This document shows positions 32,328 through 41,022 of a DNA stretch of 64,000 bases, in pieces. How positions within the stretch are numbered: the first letter of the stretch is position 1; every line of letters begins with the position of its first letter. The DNA is from CBDCCV01 sp965215025 (GTDB taxonomy: Bacteria > Bacteroidota > Rhodothermia > Rhodothermales > Salinibacteraceae): assembly GCA_965215025.1 (NCBI GenBank), contig CBDCCV010000001.1, forward strand, positions 310,001-374,000. Reading direction: 5' to 3'. A program made the position numbers and the translations under genes. The notes under the pieces are model-generated. The model did no database searches. It was not told where the DNA came from and was given only the letters and a program-made list of their open reading frames with translations.

Positions 32328-34655
32328 TCAATCGGCGGGCTGGGCGGTGCTCCAGCCGTTCTCGGCGGCGGAGGTGCGCTCGCGGGCGCGGCGCATGAGG
32401 CGCTCCTGGAACCCCTCGGCCTCTTCTTCATCGGCAGGGCGGCGGAGGACGTAGCGGCCATCGGCGCCGAGGTCCCAGGCCGAGCGCCGGTCTTCGAGAG
32501 CCAGTTCCAAGGTGTCGATGAGGCGCTTTTTCAGCCCTTCGTCCTCGACGCCTACGACGGCCTCGACGCGGTCCTCGAGGTTGCGGCTCATCCAGTCCGC
32601 GCTGCCCATGAAGACCTTCGGCGCGCCGTCGTTCTCGAAGTAGTAGACGCGCGTGTGCTCGAGGAACCGGCCCAGGATGCTCATCACGCGGATGTTCTCT
32701 GAGAAGCCCTCCAGCCCCGGCCTCAGCCGCGTGTGCCCGCGCACGATGAGGTCCACCTGGACGCCGGCCTGCGAGGCGTGGTACAGCTCGCGGATCGTCC
32801 GGATGTCGCTCAAGGCGTTCATCTTAGCGATGATTCGGCCGTTCCCGCTCTTCTCCTGCTGGGCGATCTCGGCGTGGATCATCTCGTACACCTTGTCGCG
32901 CAGGTTCTGCGGCGCGATGAGGAGCTTCTGGTAGTGCTGCTCGGGCGCGTGGCCGGTGAGGTAGTGGAAGAGGTTGATGACGTCGTAGCCGATGGCGGGA
33001 TCGCACGTCAGAAGGCCGAGGTCGGTGTAGAGGCGGGCCGTCTCGGGGTTGTAGTTCCCCGTGCCGATGTGGCAGTACGGGCGGATGCCGCCCTTCTCGC
33101 GCCGCACCACGAGCATCACCTTCGCGTGCGTCTTCAAGCCCACGAGGCCGTAGGTCACGTGCACGCCCGACTTTTCGAGCATCCGCCCCCACTCGATGTT
33201 GCTCTCCTCGTCGAAGCGGGCCGTGACCTCCACGAGGACGGCCACCTGCTTCCCCCGCTCGGCCGCGCGGATCAAGGCGTCCACGATGGGCGAGTCCTCC
33301 GAGGTGCGGTAGATCGTCTGCTTGATGGCGAGGACGTCGGGGTCCAAGGCGGCCTCTTCGATAAAGCGCTGCACGCTCGAGGAGAACGACTCGTAGGGGT
33401 GGTGGATGAGGAGGTCGCCCGCACGGATGACGCTGAAGATGTCGGTGTGGTCGGGCGTTTTCCCTTGGCGCAGGAGGTCCTCAGGGCTGCCCTCGCGCAG
33501 GAGGCGCGCCGGGATGACGGGCGTCCACGAGGCGTAGCGGTGCTCCGGCACGTCGAGCTTCGAGAGCGCCATGCAGTCGGCGTGGCCGAGGAAGCCTTCG
33601 ATCCCGTGGCCGTCGGTCTCGTAGACGTCGCTCGGGTCGAGGGCGAGTTCGTCCATCAAGAGCGCGCGGATGGCCTCGGGCATGGCCGCGTCCACTTCAA
33701 GGCGCACGACGGGGGCGAAGCGGCGCTCGCGCAGCTCCTCGGAGATCATCTCGATGAGGTCGTCGGCCTCGTCCTCGTCGCGGCGGATGTCGGCGTTGCG
33801 CGTGACGCGGAAGGCGTGCGCGCCCACGACCTCCATCCCGCGGAACAGCTCGTGGAGGTTGTGCGAGACGAGCTGCTCCAGGGGGACGAAGTGGTTTTCG
33901 CGGCCTTCGAGCGGGACCCAGCGCCCCTGGCCGGTGGGGATCTTGAGGCGGGCGAAGTGCTCGGTGCCGCGCTCCGGGTGGCGCAGCGTCACGGCCAGCG
34001 AGAGGCTCAGGTTCGAGAGGAAGGGGAACGGGTGGCCGGGGTCCACCGCCAGCGGCGTGAGGACGGGGAAGATGTTCTCCTGGAAGTAGGCGTCGAGGCG
34101 CTTCTGCTCCTCGGCGTCCAGGCTTTCGTAGTCGAGGATGTGGACGCCAGCCTCTTCGGCGAGGCGGGGGCGGAGTTCGTCTTTCCAGAGCGCGTCCACC
34201 TCGGCGTAGAGCGCTTCGACGGCCTCGCGGATAAGGCCGAGCTGCTCCTGCGGCGTCCGCCCGTCGATGGAGAGGTCGCGCACGCCGGCGGCGGCCTGCC
34301 GCTTGAGGCCGCCCACGCGCTTGCGGAAGAACTCGTCCATGTTCGAGGCCGTGATGGCCAGGAAGAAGACGCGCTCCAGGAGCGGCGTGCGCTCGTCCAC
34401 GCCCAGCCACAACACGCGCCGGTTGAAGTCGATGGCGCTCAGCTCGCGGTTGAAGTAGAGGTACGGGTGGTCGAGCGAGGCGTCTTCAGGCACGGGCCGC
34501 GGGGCCGTGGCGTGCGGGAGCGTGGGCGCCTCGGCGGAGGCGGCGTCGCGCTCGGCGGTGGTCGCTTCGGGCGTGCCGGCTTCGGGGGCGCTGGCGTCCG
34601 GCGTGCCGGCATCGAGCGAGGCGGCGGCGCTGCCGGCGGTCTGTTGTTCTTGCAT
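32328..34655 (-). CDS. ppk1: Polyphosphate kinase 1
   Basis: Makes inorganic polyphosphate from ATP. The 775 residues comprise an N-terminal Ala/Thr/Glu-rich low-complexity leader (1-55, repeats of the AGTPDASAPEAG kind), then YLYFNRELSAIDFNRRVLW, the N and head domains, and the two catalytic PLD-like domains. The catalytic His lies in GLKTHAKVMLVVRREKGG, followed by YCHIGTGNYNPETARLYTDLG. The second domain has RGHTRLRPGLEGFSENIRV. It is flanked by pstB upstream and a CYTH-like protein downstream, all on one strand, so phosphate uptake and storage are probably co-regulated. Confidence 0.96.
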   Translation of the reverse strand: MQEQQTAGSAAASLDAGTPDASAPEAGTPEATTAERDAASAEAPTLPHATAPRPVPEDASLDHPYLYFNRELSAIDFNRRVLWLGVDERTPLLERVFFLAITASNMDEFFRKRVGGLKRQAAAGVRDLSIDGRTPQEQLGLIREAVEALYAEVDALWKDELRPRLAEEAGVHILDYESLDAEEQKRLDAYFQENIFPVLTPLAVDPGHPFPFLSNLSLSLAVTLRHPERGTEHFARLKIPTGQGRWVPLEGRENHFVPLEQLVSHNLHELFRGMEVVGAHAFRVTRNADIRRDEDEADDLIEMISEELRERRFAPVVRLEVDAAMPEAIRALLMDELALDPSDVYETDGHGIEGFLGHADCMALSKLDVPEHRYASWTPVIPARLLREGSPEDLLRQGKTPDHTDIFSVIRAGDLLIHHPYESFSSSVQRFIEEAALDPDVLAIKQTIYRTSEDSPIVDALIRAAERGKQVAVLVEVTARFDEESNIEWGRMLEKSGVHVTYGLVGLKTHAKVMLVVRREKGGIRPYCHIGTGNYNPETARLYTDLGLLTCDPAIGYDVINLFHYLTGHAPEQHYQKLLIAPQNLRDKVYEMIHAEIAQQEKSGNGRIIAKMNALSDIRTIRELYHASQAGVQVDLIVRGHTRLRPGLEGFSENIRVMSILGRFLEHTRVYYFENDGAPKVFMGSADWMSRNLEDRVEAVVGVEDEGLKKRLIDTLELALEDRRSAWDLGADGRYVLRRPADEEEAEGFQERLMRRARERTSAAENGWSTAQPAD

Positions 34656-34721
34656 GAGGAACGGCCTTGGAGAAGCTTCGAGGGGACGCGAGAGCGGCGT
34701 GCGGCCCCGGCGGCAACGTCC

Positions 34722-35564
34722 TCAGCCGAAGCGGCCCGCGATGTAGTCCGACGTGCGCTCGCGCGCGGGGCTTTTGAAGAGCGCGTCGGTGCGGTTCATC
34801 TCGACGAGTTCGCCGAGGTACATGAACGCCGTGCGGTCGCTTACGCGCTCGGCCTGCTGCATGTTGTGCGTGACGATGGCGATGGTGTAGCGCGTCTTTA
34901 GCTCCGCGATGGTGTCCTCAACCTTAGCGGCGGCGGTAGGGTCCAGCGCGCTCGTCGGCTCGTCCATGAGCAGCACGTCCGGGCGCACGGCCAACGCGCG
35001 GGCGATGCATAGGCGCTGCTGCTGCCCGCCGCTGAGGCCGTACGCGCTCGCCGAGAGGCGGTCTTTGACCTCGTCCCACAGGGCGGCCTGCCGGAGCGCG
35101 CGCTCCATCAGCTCGTCTTCGTCCTCGTCCATGCCGTTGACTTTGGCCCCCCAGAGCACGTTCTGGCGGATGGACTTCGGGAACGGGTTCGGCTTCTGGA
35201 ACACCATCCCGATGCGGCGGCGCACCACCACGGGGTCGGCCCGGCCGGCGTAGAGGTCCTGCCCGTCCACGGCGATGCGGCCTTCGAGGCGCGTCCCTGG
35301 CGTCAGCTCGTTCATGCGGTTCAGGCACCTCAAGAGCGTGGACTTCCCGCAGCCCGAGGGGCCGATAAACGCCGTCACCTCGTTCGCGTAGAGCGTCATC
35401 GTGATCTCCTTGAGCGCGTGCGTGGCGCCGTCGTCGTACCAGAAGCTGAGGTTTTCGACCTCGATCTTCGGATGCCCTTCCCCGGTTCCCTTCTCGGACG
35501 GCGCGGCGGGTGCGGCGGCCACGCCGTTCGTGGATGGCTCTTGTTTCGTAAGCGTTTTAGGCAT
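34722..35564 (-). CDS. pstB: Phosphate ABC transporter, ATP-binding protein PstB
   Basis: The ATPase of the high-affinity phosphate importer. 280 residues: Walker A GPSGCGKST, Q-loop, the ABC signature LSGGQQQRLCIARAL, Walker B VLLMDEPTSALD and the H-loop ATHN-type IVTHNMQQA. The PstB-specific GRIAVDGQDLY and RRRIGMVFQKPNPFPKSI are present. The N-terminal 35 residues form a Gly/Ala-rich leader. phoU, often next to pstB, was not found in the window. Confidence 0.97.
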   Translation of the reverse strand: MPKTLTKQEPSTNGVAAAPAAPSEKGTGEGHPKIEVENLSFWYDDGATHALKEITMTLYANEVTAFIGPSGCGKSTLLRCLNRMNELTPGTRLEGRIAVDGQDLYAGRADPVVVRRRIGMVFQKPNPFPKSIRQNVLWGAKVNGMDEDEDELMERALRQAALWDEVKDRLSASAYGLSGGQQQRLCIARALAVRPDVLLMDEPTSALDPTAAAKVEDTIAELKTRYTIAIVTHNMQQAERVSDRTAFMYLGELVEMNRTDALFKSPARERTSDYIAGRFG

Positions 35565-35648
35565 GGCTTTTCAGGCGAATGGTGAGGGGCGAATGGCGAA
35601 CGGGGGTGTCTTGGCTGCTCGGTTCAGCTACTCGGCAGATCGAGGAAG

Positions 35649-35670
35649 CTCCCCTCCTGTCCAGGAGGGG
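35649..35670. repeat. CTCCCCTCCTG palindrome (copy 1)
   Basis: CTCCCCTCCTG and CCAGGAGGGG form a 10-bp hairpin with a one-base centre. The first 21 bases are identical to 52981-53001. It lies between pstA and pstB. Confidence 0.75.
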
Positions 35671-35696
35671 AACCGCACCCGACACAGCGTCGAGGT

Positions 35697-35742
35697 CTTA
35701 AGGCAGTCGTCGTCCGCCGTCGGCCGTCCGTCGTCAGAAGCA
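35697..35742. repeat. GTCGTCCG-family repeat, single arm
   Basis: GCAGTCGTCGTCCGCCGTC followed by GGCCGTCCGTCGTC, ending next to the pstA stop codon. It is related to the inverted repeats at 26489 and 61029. Confidence 0.5.
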
Positions 35743-36633
35743 TCAGTGGCGGCCTTTCTCGAAGTGGTTGCGCAGGAGGATGGCGCTCAGGTTCATCAGG
35801 ATGAGGAGCGTCATGAGGACGAGGATGCCGGCGGCGGCGAGCGCGTGGAAGTCGTCCTGCGGCCGGCTCGTCCAGTTGAAGATCTGGATGGGCAAGACGG
35901 TGAACGTGTCCAGGACGCCCGCCGGCAAAAACGCCACGAACGTCAAGGCGCCAATCATGATCAGCGGCGCCGTCTCGCCGATGGCGCGGCTCAGGGAGAG
36001 GATCACGCCGGTGAGGATGCCGGGCAGGGCCATCGGCAGGAGGTGGCCCCGGATCACCTGCCAGCGCGTGGCGCCCAGGGCGTAGGCGCTCTCGCGCAAG
36101 CCTTGCGGCACGGCGCGCAGCGCCTCCTGTGTGGAGATGATGACGACGGGCAGAATGAGGAGCGCCATGGTGAAGGCGCCGGCTAGGAGGCTGCGCCCCA
36201 GCGCCATGAACCGCACGAAAAGCGCCAGCCCCAGAATCCCGTACACGACCGACGGCACGCCGGCCAGGTTGGCGATGTTGATCTGGATGATCCGCTTCAC
36301 CCAGCCGCTCGGCGCGTACTCCTCGAGATACACCGCCGAGGCCACGCCGATGGGCACGGCCACGAGCGCCGTCAGCCCCATCATCCACAAGGAGCCAACG
36401 ATGGCCGACTTGATCCCCGCCTCGCCTGGATTGCGCGAGGGGAAGCTCGTCAAGAACCGCCCGTCGAGCCAGCGCCACCCGTCGAGCGCCACGTCCGCGA
36501 GCAGGACGCAGAGGACGACCACGCCAAAGAGCGTCGCCAGAAAGAAGAGCACCTTCGCGGCCAGGCCCACGCGCTGCCGACGCACGCGGCGCCCCTCGGC
36601 GGCTTCTTTCTTGATGGCTTCGGCGGTGGACAT
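35743..36633 (-). CDS. pstA: Phosphate ABC transporter permease PstA
   Basis: One of the two inner-membrane channel subunits of the phosphate importer, 296 residues and six predicted helices. The permease loop is LRESAYALGATRWQVIRGHL, and ILSLSRAIGETAPLIMIGAL is the PstA signature. The ATG at 36633 (MSTAEAIKKEAAEGRRVRRQ) is the start; upstream in-frame sequence is intergenic and carries a hairpin repeat. It lies between pstC and pstB. Confidence 0.96.
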   Translation of the reverse strand: MSTAEAIKKEAAEGRRVRRQRVGLAAKVLFFLATLFGVVVLCVLLADVALDGWRWLDGRFLTSFPSRNPGEAGIKSAIVGSLWMMGLTALVAVPIGVASAVYLEEYAPSGWVKRIIQINIANLAGVPSVVYGILGLALFVRFMALGRSLLAGAFTMALLILPVVIISTQEALRAVPQGLRESAYALGATRWQVIRGHLLPMALPGILTGVILSLSRAIGETAPLIMIGALTFVAFLPAGVLDTFTVLPIQIFNWTSRPQDDFHALAAAGILVLMTLLILMNLSAILLRNHFEKGRH

Positions 36634-36640
36634 GGTTTGA

Positions 36641-36733
36641 GAGTGGGTGTTCGGGAGTATGGAAGAGGTGTGGGCGTGAAGAGAACGGAAGCGGAGCAGA
36701 AACCTCCCCCATTCTCCCCATACCCCCACCCTC
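36641..36733. repeat. Purine/pyrimidine-rich inverted repeat between pstC and pstA
   Basis: GAGTGGGTGTTCGGGAGTATGG on one side faces CCTCCCCCATTCTCCCCATA plus CCCCCACCCTC on the other. The two form an imperfect stem. Similar hairpins occur between the zwf, gnd and pgl genes. Confidence 0.5.
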
Positions 36734-37769
36734 AGTACCTTTCCTGGTAGCGGCGCACGAAGGCGTTGGCGAAGAGGTTCATCCCCAGCGTGATGAGGAA
36801 GAGGACGAGGCCGACGGCGAAGATCGAGTAGTAGACGACGGTGCCCTGCGGCGTGTCGCCCAGGCTCACCTGCACGATGTAGGCCGTCATCGTCTGGATA
36901 GATTCGGTGGGGTCGAGCGTGAGGCGCGGCGTGGCGCCGGCGGCGAGCGTCACGATCATCGTCTCGCCGATGGCGCGGCTCAAAGCGAGGATGAAGCTCG
37001 CCACGATGCCGCCCAAGGCGCCCGGTACGGCGATGCGGGTGACGACCTCGAATTTCGTAGCCCCCAGCGCGTAGCCTCCTTCGCGGATCGAGCGCGGTAC
37101 GGCCTGCAAGGCGTCTTCGCTTAAAGAGGCCACCATCGGGATGATCATGATGCCCACCACGAGGCCGGCCGAGAGCGCGTTGTACACGCTCAGCCCCGGC
37201 ACGAACGTCTCCAAAAGCGGCGTCACGAAGGTGAGCGCGAAGTAGCCGTACACCACCGTCGGCACGCCGGCTAAGATCTCGAGCGCGGGCTTGAGCCACG
37301 TCCGCACGCGCCGCGGCGCGTACTCGGCGATGTAGACGGCGCTCATGAGGCCCAGCGGCAGGGCGACAAGCGCAGCGATGCCCGTCACCAAAAACGTCCC
37401 GGCCAAAAGCGGCCAGATGCCAAAATGCTTATCGGCAAACTGCGGCGTCCACCGCGCGCTGCCGAAGAACTGCCCCAGCGACACCTCGCCAAAGAACGCG
37501 GCCGACTCGAACACGAGCACGGCCACGATCCCCAGCGTTGTAAGGACGCTCACCAGCGCGCACGCGCCCAGGACCACCTCCACGAAGCGCTCCTTCGGGC
37601 TGCGGAAGACGTTCTGCGAAAAGTCCATCCGCCCGTTTGTGGACGGCGGCGGCGTCTCCGCGTCGATGGTGGATGAAGGCGCGCCCGGCATGGGGAGTGG
37701 CTTGGGGGAAGGGAAGTTGACCCGAACGTCGTTCCGGAAAGCATCCGCGCTTTCGGAAGGCGCTTTCAT
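36732..37769 (-). CDS. pstC: Phosphate ABC transporter permease PstC
   Basis: The second channel subunit of the phosphate importer, 345 residues from the ATG at 37769. The permease loop is IREGGYALGATKFEVVTRI, and ILALSRAIGETMIVTLAAGA is the PstC signature. The N-terminal 45 residues are hydrophilic, Pro/Ser-rich and poorly conserved-looking. The ATG at 37691 (MPGAPSSTID) is equally plausible, since the 37769 start abuts the MITE-like repeat at 37769-37855. Transcribed from pstS toward pstA. Confidence 0.95.
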   Translation of the reverse strand: MKAPSESADAFRNDVRVNFPSPKPLPMPGAPSSTIDAETPPPSTNGRMDFSQNVFRSPKERFVEVVLGACALVSVLTTLGIVAVLVFESAAFFGEVSLGQFFGSARWTPQFADKHFGIWPLLAGTFLVTGIAALVALPLGLMSAVYIAEYAPRRVRTWLKPALEILAGVPTVVYGYFALTFVTPLLETFVPGLSVYNALSAGLVVGIMIIPMVASLSEDALQAVPRSIREGGYALGATKFEVVTRIAVPGALGGIVASFILALSRAIGETMIVTLAAGATPRLTLDPTESIQTMTAYIVQVSLGDTPQGTVVYYSIFAVGLVLFLITLGMNLFANAFVRRYQERY

Positions 37770-37855
37770 TCCCCCTTAGAAGGGGGATCAAGGGGGATGT
37801 CGAGAGTTGGCGCCATCCGCTTTCACATCCCCCCGGCCCCCTTCACGGGGGGAGT
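37769..37855. repeat. MITE-like CCCCCTT/AAGGGGG element (copy 1)
   Basis: The left end is CCCCCTT-AG-AAGGGGG followed by ATCAAGGGGGATGT. A spacer with GAGAGTTGGC and CATCCGCTTTC follows, then ACATCCCCC and a second CCCCCTTCACGGGGGG palindrome. The ends are inverted copies of each other. The same layout recurs at 40908-40996. Confidence 0.75.
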
Positions 37856-37912
37856 CGCTGTTCTGAAGTAAAGGAGGCTGAGCCGCTTCTGGCGAAGCCC
37901 GCATCGAAAGCG

Positions 37913-39031
37913 CTACACGGCCGAGGTGTCGGCGGGGGCGCTTGCGGAGTCGGGGGCGGCGGCCTCGGTGCGCCGCATCAGCTCCTCGATGGAGACGCCC
38001 ACCTGGGCGCCCTCGCCGCCGAAGAGCGTGCCGGTGACGCCGCGCCGGAAGCGCTCGGCCACGAGGTCGTACTCGTGCTCAGGCAGCGACACGTAGCCGA
38101 CCTCTTCGGCCAGGGCGCCGGCTTCTTCGATGTAGTAGTCCACAAAGGAGGCGACGGCGGGGTCGTCGGCGCTTGCTTCGCGCACGTAGGTGAAGAGCGG
38201 GCGCGAGAGCGGGCGGTAGGCGTTGCTCTGCACGGTCTGGACCGAGGGCTTCACGCACGAGGCGGGGTCGGGGGCGCCGCCGCCCGTGGTCGTGTCCGGC
38301 GAGACCGCCAGGAGCTTGAGCCGCTCGGCGTTGTTCTCGTAGTAGGCCAGGCCGAAAAAGCCGAGCGCGCCGGCGTCGCCCTCGATCCCTTGGACGAGGA
38401 CGTTGTCGTCCTCGCTGGCGGTGAAGTCGGCGCGGCTGGCGCCGCCCTCGCCCATGACCGCCTCGGTGAAGTAGTCGTAGGTGCCGCTGGAGGTACCGGG
38501 GCCGTAGAGCGTGAGCGGGCGGTCCGGGAACGAGGGCCGCACGTCGCTCCACGAATCGACCTCGCTGCCGGGGCGCCACATCCGGCGCAGCTCGCCCACG
38601 GTGAGGCACTCGGCCCAGTCGTTCTCGGGGTTCGCCACCACGGCGAGGCCGTCGTAGGCGATGGGCAATTCGATAAAGCCGATGCCCGCCTCGCGCGCCG
38701 TCTGGAGTTCGCCCCGGCTGATGGGGCGCGAGGCGTCGTTGAGGTCGGTCTCGCCGCGCAGGAATTTGGAGAAGCCGCCGCCGGTGCCGCTCACGCCCAC
38801 GGTGACGCGCGTGCCGGGGTTCTCTTTCATGAACTCCTCGGCCACAGCCTCGGTGATGGGGAAGACCGTCGAGGAGCCATCCACGCGCACGGAGCCGCCC
38901 TCGGCGCCGCGTCCGCCGCCGCAGCCCACCGCCGCGAGGACCAGCGCGAGGGCCACCCCTGGGAGCAGAAGCGCCGGCAAGGCGCGGGCGCTGAAGAGGC
39001 GTCCCTTCTCGTCGTAAGGCGGCGTTCCCAT
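37913..39031 (-). CDS. pstS: Phosphate-binding lipoprotein PstS
   Basis: Periplasmic phosphate-binding component of the Pst importer, 372 residues. The signal peptide with lipobox (LAAVGC, Cys at about 37) means membrane anchoring. The binding motifs are VRVDGSSTVFPITEAVAEEF, VSGTGGGFSKFLRGETDLND, and YGPGTSSGTYDYFTEAV. The C-terminus from about 330 is a non-conserved Ala/Ser-rich tail. A pair of 7-bp direct repeats at 39082-39099 upstream could be a phosphate-response site. Confidence 0.95.
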   Translation of the reverse strand: MGTPPYDEKGRLFSARALPALLLPGVALALVLAAVGCGGGRGAEGGSVRVDGSSTVFPITEAVAEEFMKENPGTRVTVGVSGTGGGFSKFLRGETDLNDASRPISRGELQTAREAGIGFIELPIAYDGLAVVANPENDWAECLTVGELRRMWRPGSEVDSWSDVRPSFPDRPLTLYGPGTSSGTYDYFTEAVMGEGGASRADFTASEDDNVLVQGIEGDAGALGFFGLAYYENNAERLKLLAVSPDTTTGGGAPDPASCVKPSVQTVQSNAYRPLSRPLFTYVREASADDPAVASFVDYYIEEAGALAEEVGYVSLPEHEYDLVAERFRRGVTGTLFGGEGAQVGVSIEELMRRTEAAAPDSASAPADTSAV

Positions 39032-39149
39032 GCGGATTCTGCTCGGCGTGCGGCGCTTCTGGTAGAAAGGCGGCCCGGCGCGTTACGTGCCAGTCACCGT
39101 CCGACTTCTCTAAGAGCGCAGCGACGCGGGAGATTCCAGCAATGGGTTA

Positions 39150-40274
39150 TCATTTCATTATCGAACTGTTAAGACGGCTGCCGCTGGCGTTCCGGCCGAC
39201 GTCTCCGCCCGCCTCAGCCTGCGCCCGCGCGCCGCCGAGCAGTCCTTCGAGCAGCCGCACGGCCTCGGCCTCGCGCATCCAGCCCCGCCAGGCGCCGGCT
39301 TGGAGGAGGACGCGCTCCCCGCCCCCGCTGGCCCTGACGCGCTGCACGAGGCCCATGCGCATTCCTTCCGCCAGAAGCTGCCGGAAGCGCGAGGTGGCGG
39401 CGGTGCTCGCGGGCGGCGCCTTCTCCGGCTCCGGCTTCTCAATAAGCGCGCGGTAGAGCACGCGGCCCTCGGCGTCATGGAAGCGCAGGCGCAGGCTGCG
39501 CGCGTGCAACGTCAAGGAGGCGAAGCCCAGCGCGCCCTGGCTGAAGCGCGTAGCGGCGCAGCGCCCCGTCTCGCGGCACTCCGAGCCGGCGCCGGTGATG
39601 ACGTGGTGCAGCCCGTCTTCGCCCGTGAGATGCTGGAGGTCGTGCTCGTGGCCGCAGAGGTACACGTCGGCGCCGCCGGCGCGGAGCAGCGGGGCGAGGC
39701 GCTCTTGCAGCTCGGGGGCGTCGCCGTGGAACGGGCTGCCGGAGCGGATAGGGTGGTGGCCGACGACGATCTTCCACGCGGACTCCGAGGCGGCGAGCGC
39801 GCCGCCAAGCCACCGGAGTTGCGCCTCGGGGCACTGGCCCTTGACGCCCGGCGTGTGCTCGGCGCCGCCGGGCCGGTACACGTCCAGAAACGGCGTCGTG
39901 TCCAGGAAGAAGAACTGCGCGTGGTGGCGCGCGTCGATGCGCCGGGCCACGGTGTAGTAGCGCGCCGGGAGCATCCAACGCCCGCTCCGATGCGTGTAGG
40001 CGATCTGCGCCGCCACGCTGCCGCGGTAGTCGTGGTTGCCCAGGACGGGGTGCCAGGGCATCTGCAATGCAGAATCCGCGTAGACGGCCTCGAAGCTCTC
40101 GTGCCAGTGCGCGTCCTCGAGGTCGCAGACGCCGTCGTCGTAAAAGTTGTCGCCGGTGGTGAGGACGAGCCTTGGGCGCAGGCGCCGCGCCGCGCGGGCC
40201 ATCCCCTCCGCCACGGCGCGCTGCTCCACGCTCCCACGCCGGCCCCAATCGCCGATGGCCAGCAAGCTGATCAT
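39150..40274 (-). CDS. Metallophosphoesterase, tartrate-resistant acid phosphatase-like
   Basis: A 374-residue calcineurin-like phosphatase with the purple/type 5 acid phosphatase motif set: AIGDWGRRG, TTGDNFYDDG, VLGNHDYRG, VVGHHPIRSG and CGHEHDLQH. The domain fills residues 1-290. The tail is Ala/Arg-rich with a possible coiled helix. No signal peptide is visible, which is unusual for an acid phosphatase. Its first four bases overlap the end of the PAS gene, and pstS follows 118 bp downstream. Phosphate scavenging is a reasonable inference. Confidence 0.88.
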   Translation of the reverse strand: MISLLAIGDWGRRGSVEQRAVAEGMARAARRLRPRLVLTTGDNFYDDGVCDLEDAHWHESFEAVYADSALQMPWHPVLGNHDYRGSVAAQIAYTHRSGRWMLPARYYTVARRIDARHHAQFFFLDTTPFLDVYRPGGAEHTPGVKGQCPEAQLRWLGGALAASESAWKIVVGHHPIRSGSPFHGDAPELQERLAPLLRAGGADVYLCGHEHDLQHLTGEDGLHHVITGAGSECRETGRCAATRFSQGALGFASLTLHARSLRLRFHDAEGRVLYRALIEKPEPEKAPPASTAATSRFRQLLAEGMRMGLVQRVRASGGGERVLLQAGAWRGWMREAEAVRLLEGLLGGARAQAEAGGDVGRNASGSRLNSSIMK

Positions 40275-40750
40275 GCGCTGCGGACGCTTTTGAAAAGGTA
40301 GAGGCCTCGTGCAGGCGCGGCTTCGGCCCGGCCGGGGCGGGCGGCCAAACGGCCGCGCCTCGCGTCCACGCGGTGCGTCACGTCCACGTAGAACTCGATG
40401 CGCCCGCCTGCCGCGCGGTCCGATGGGGCGGCGCAGGCCCAGTGCTCGAGCCAGCGCTCACGCCGCGCCTCCGTGCCGAGCACGTGGATGAGGGCGTGCG
40501 TCTCCTCCCGCGAGGTGCCGAGCGCACCGGCCACGAGCGACGCCGGGTCCTCGACGATGCGGCTCAGGCGGTCGCGCGCGAAGGCCCGCTTGTCCAGACC
40601 CAGCACCTCGGCCTGCGCCACGCCGAGGCAGCGCTCCAGCGCCGCGTTGATCCAGACGATCTGCCCTACAGCGTCCGTCATCAGGATTCCGATGTGCGAG
40701 CGGTCGAGCATGGCGGCGACCACAACCCGTGCGGAAGGCGGACCTATCAT
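40271..40750 (-). CDS. PAS-domain protein without an output domain
   Basis: A 159-residue protein with a single PAS domain: DRSHIGILMTDAVGQIVWIN, RCLGVAQAEVLG, and the closing GRIEFYVDVTHRVDARRG. No kinase, cyclase or DNA-binding domain follows. An ATG at 40780 would add ten residues. It is translationally coupled (4-bp overlap) to the acid-phosphatase-like gene at the head of the phosphate cluster, which suggests a sensor or adaptor role there. That role is inferred only from position. Confidence 0.75.
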   Translation of the reverse strand: MIGPPSARVVVAAMLDRSHIGILMTDAVGQIVWINAALERCLGVAQAEVLGLDKRAFARDRLSRIVEDPASLVAGALGTSREETHALIHVLGTEARRERWLEHWACAAPSDRAAGGRIEFYVDVTHRVDARRGRLAARPGRAEAAPARGLYLFKSVRSA

Positions 40751-40907
40751 TAAGCGGGAAAGCAGCGTGAACGTGCACACGGTTAAGAAAGGACCGCGCC
40801 TACCCCGCGTTTTTATCGCAGCGTTAAGCTGGCGTTATTAAACCGTAGTGTCGCCCCGGTGAGAAGCCCGGGTTCGAGACGGCCTATGAAGACGCTCGAA
40901 CTTGTAT

Positions 40908-40996
40908 TTCCCCCTTTGAGGGGGGATCAAGGGGGATGTTAGAATTGGCAATAATCCCTCTTACATCCCCCTCAGCTCCTTTAAAAGGGGAGTTGT
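40908..40996. repeat. MITE-like CCCCCTT/AAGGGGG element (copy 2)
   Basis: CCCCCTTTGAGGGGGG and ATCAAGGGGGATGT, then a spacer with AGAATTGGCAATAATCCCTC, then ACATCCCCCTCAGC and CTCCTTTAAAAGGGGAG. It has the same order of palindromes and a related spacer as 37769-37855. It lies between the PAS gene and pgl. Confidence 0.75.
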
Positions 40997-41022
40997 TAGG
41001 TTCACAGACCGTCTTTTAGCCG

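Noticed and set aside
32733..34901. A 722-codon open frame on the plus strand opposite ppk1
   Set aside because: Antisense shadow; ppk1 has complete catalytic motifs on the other strand.
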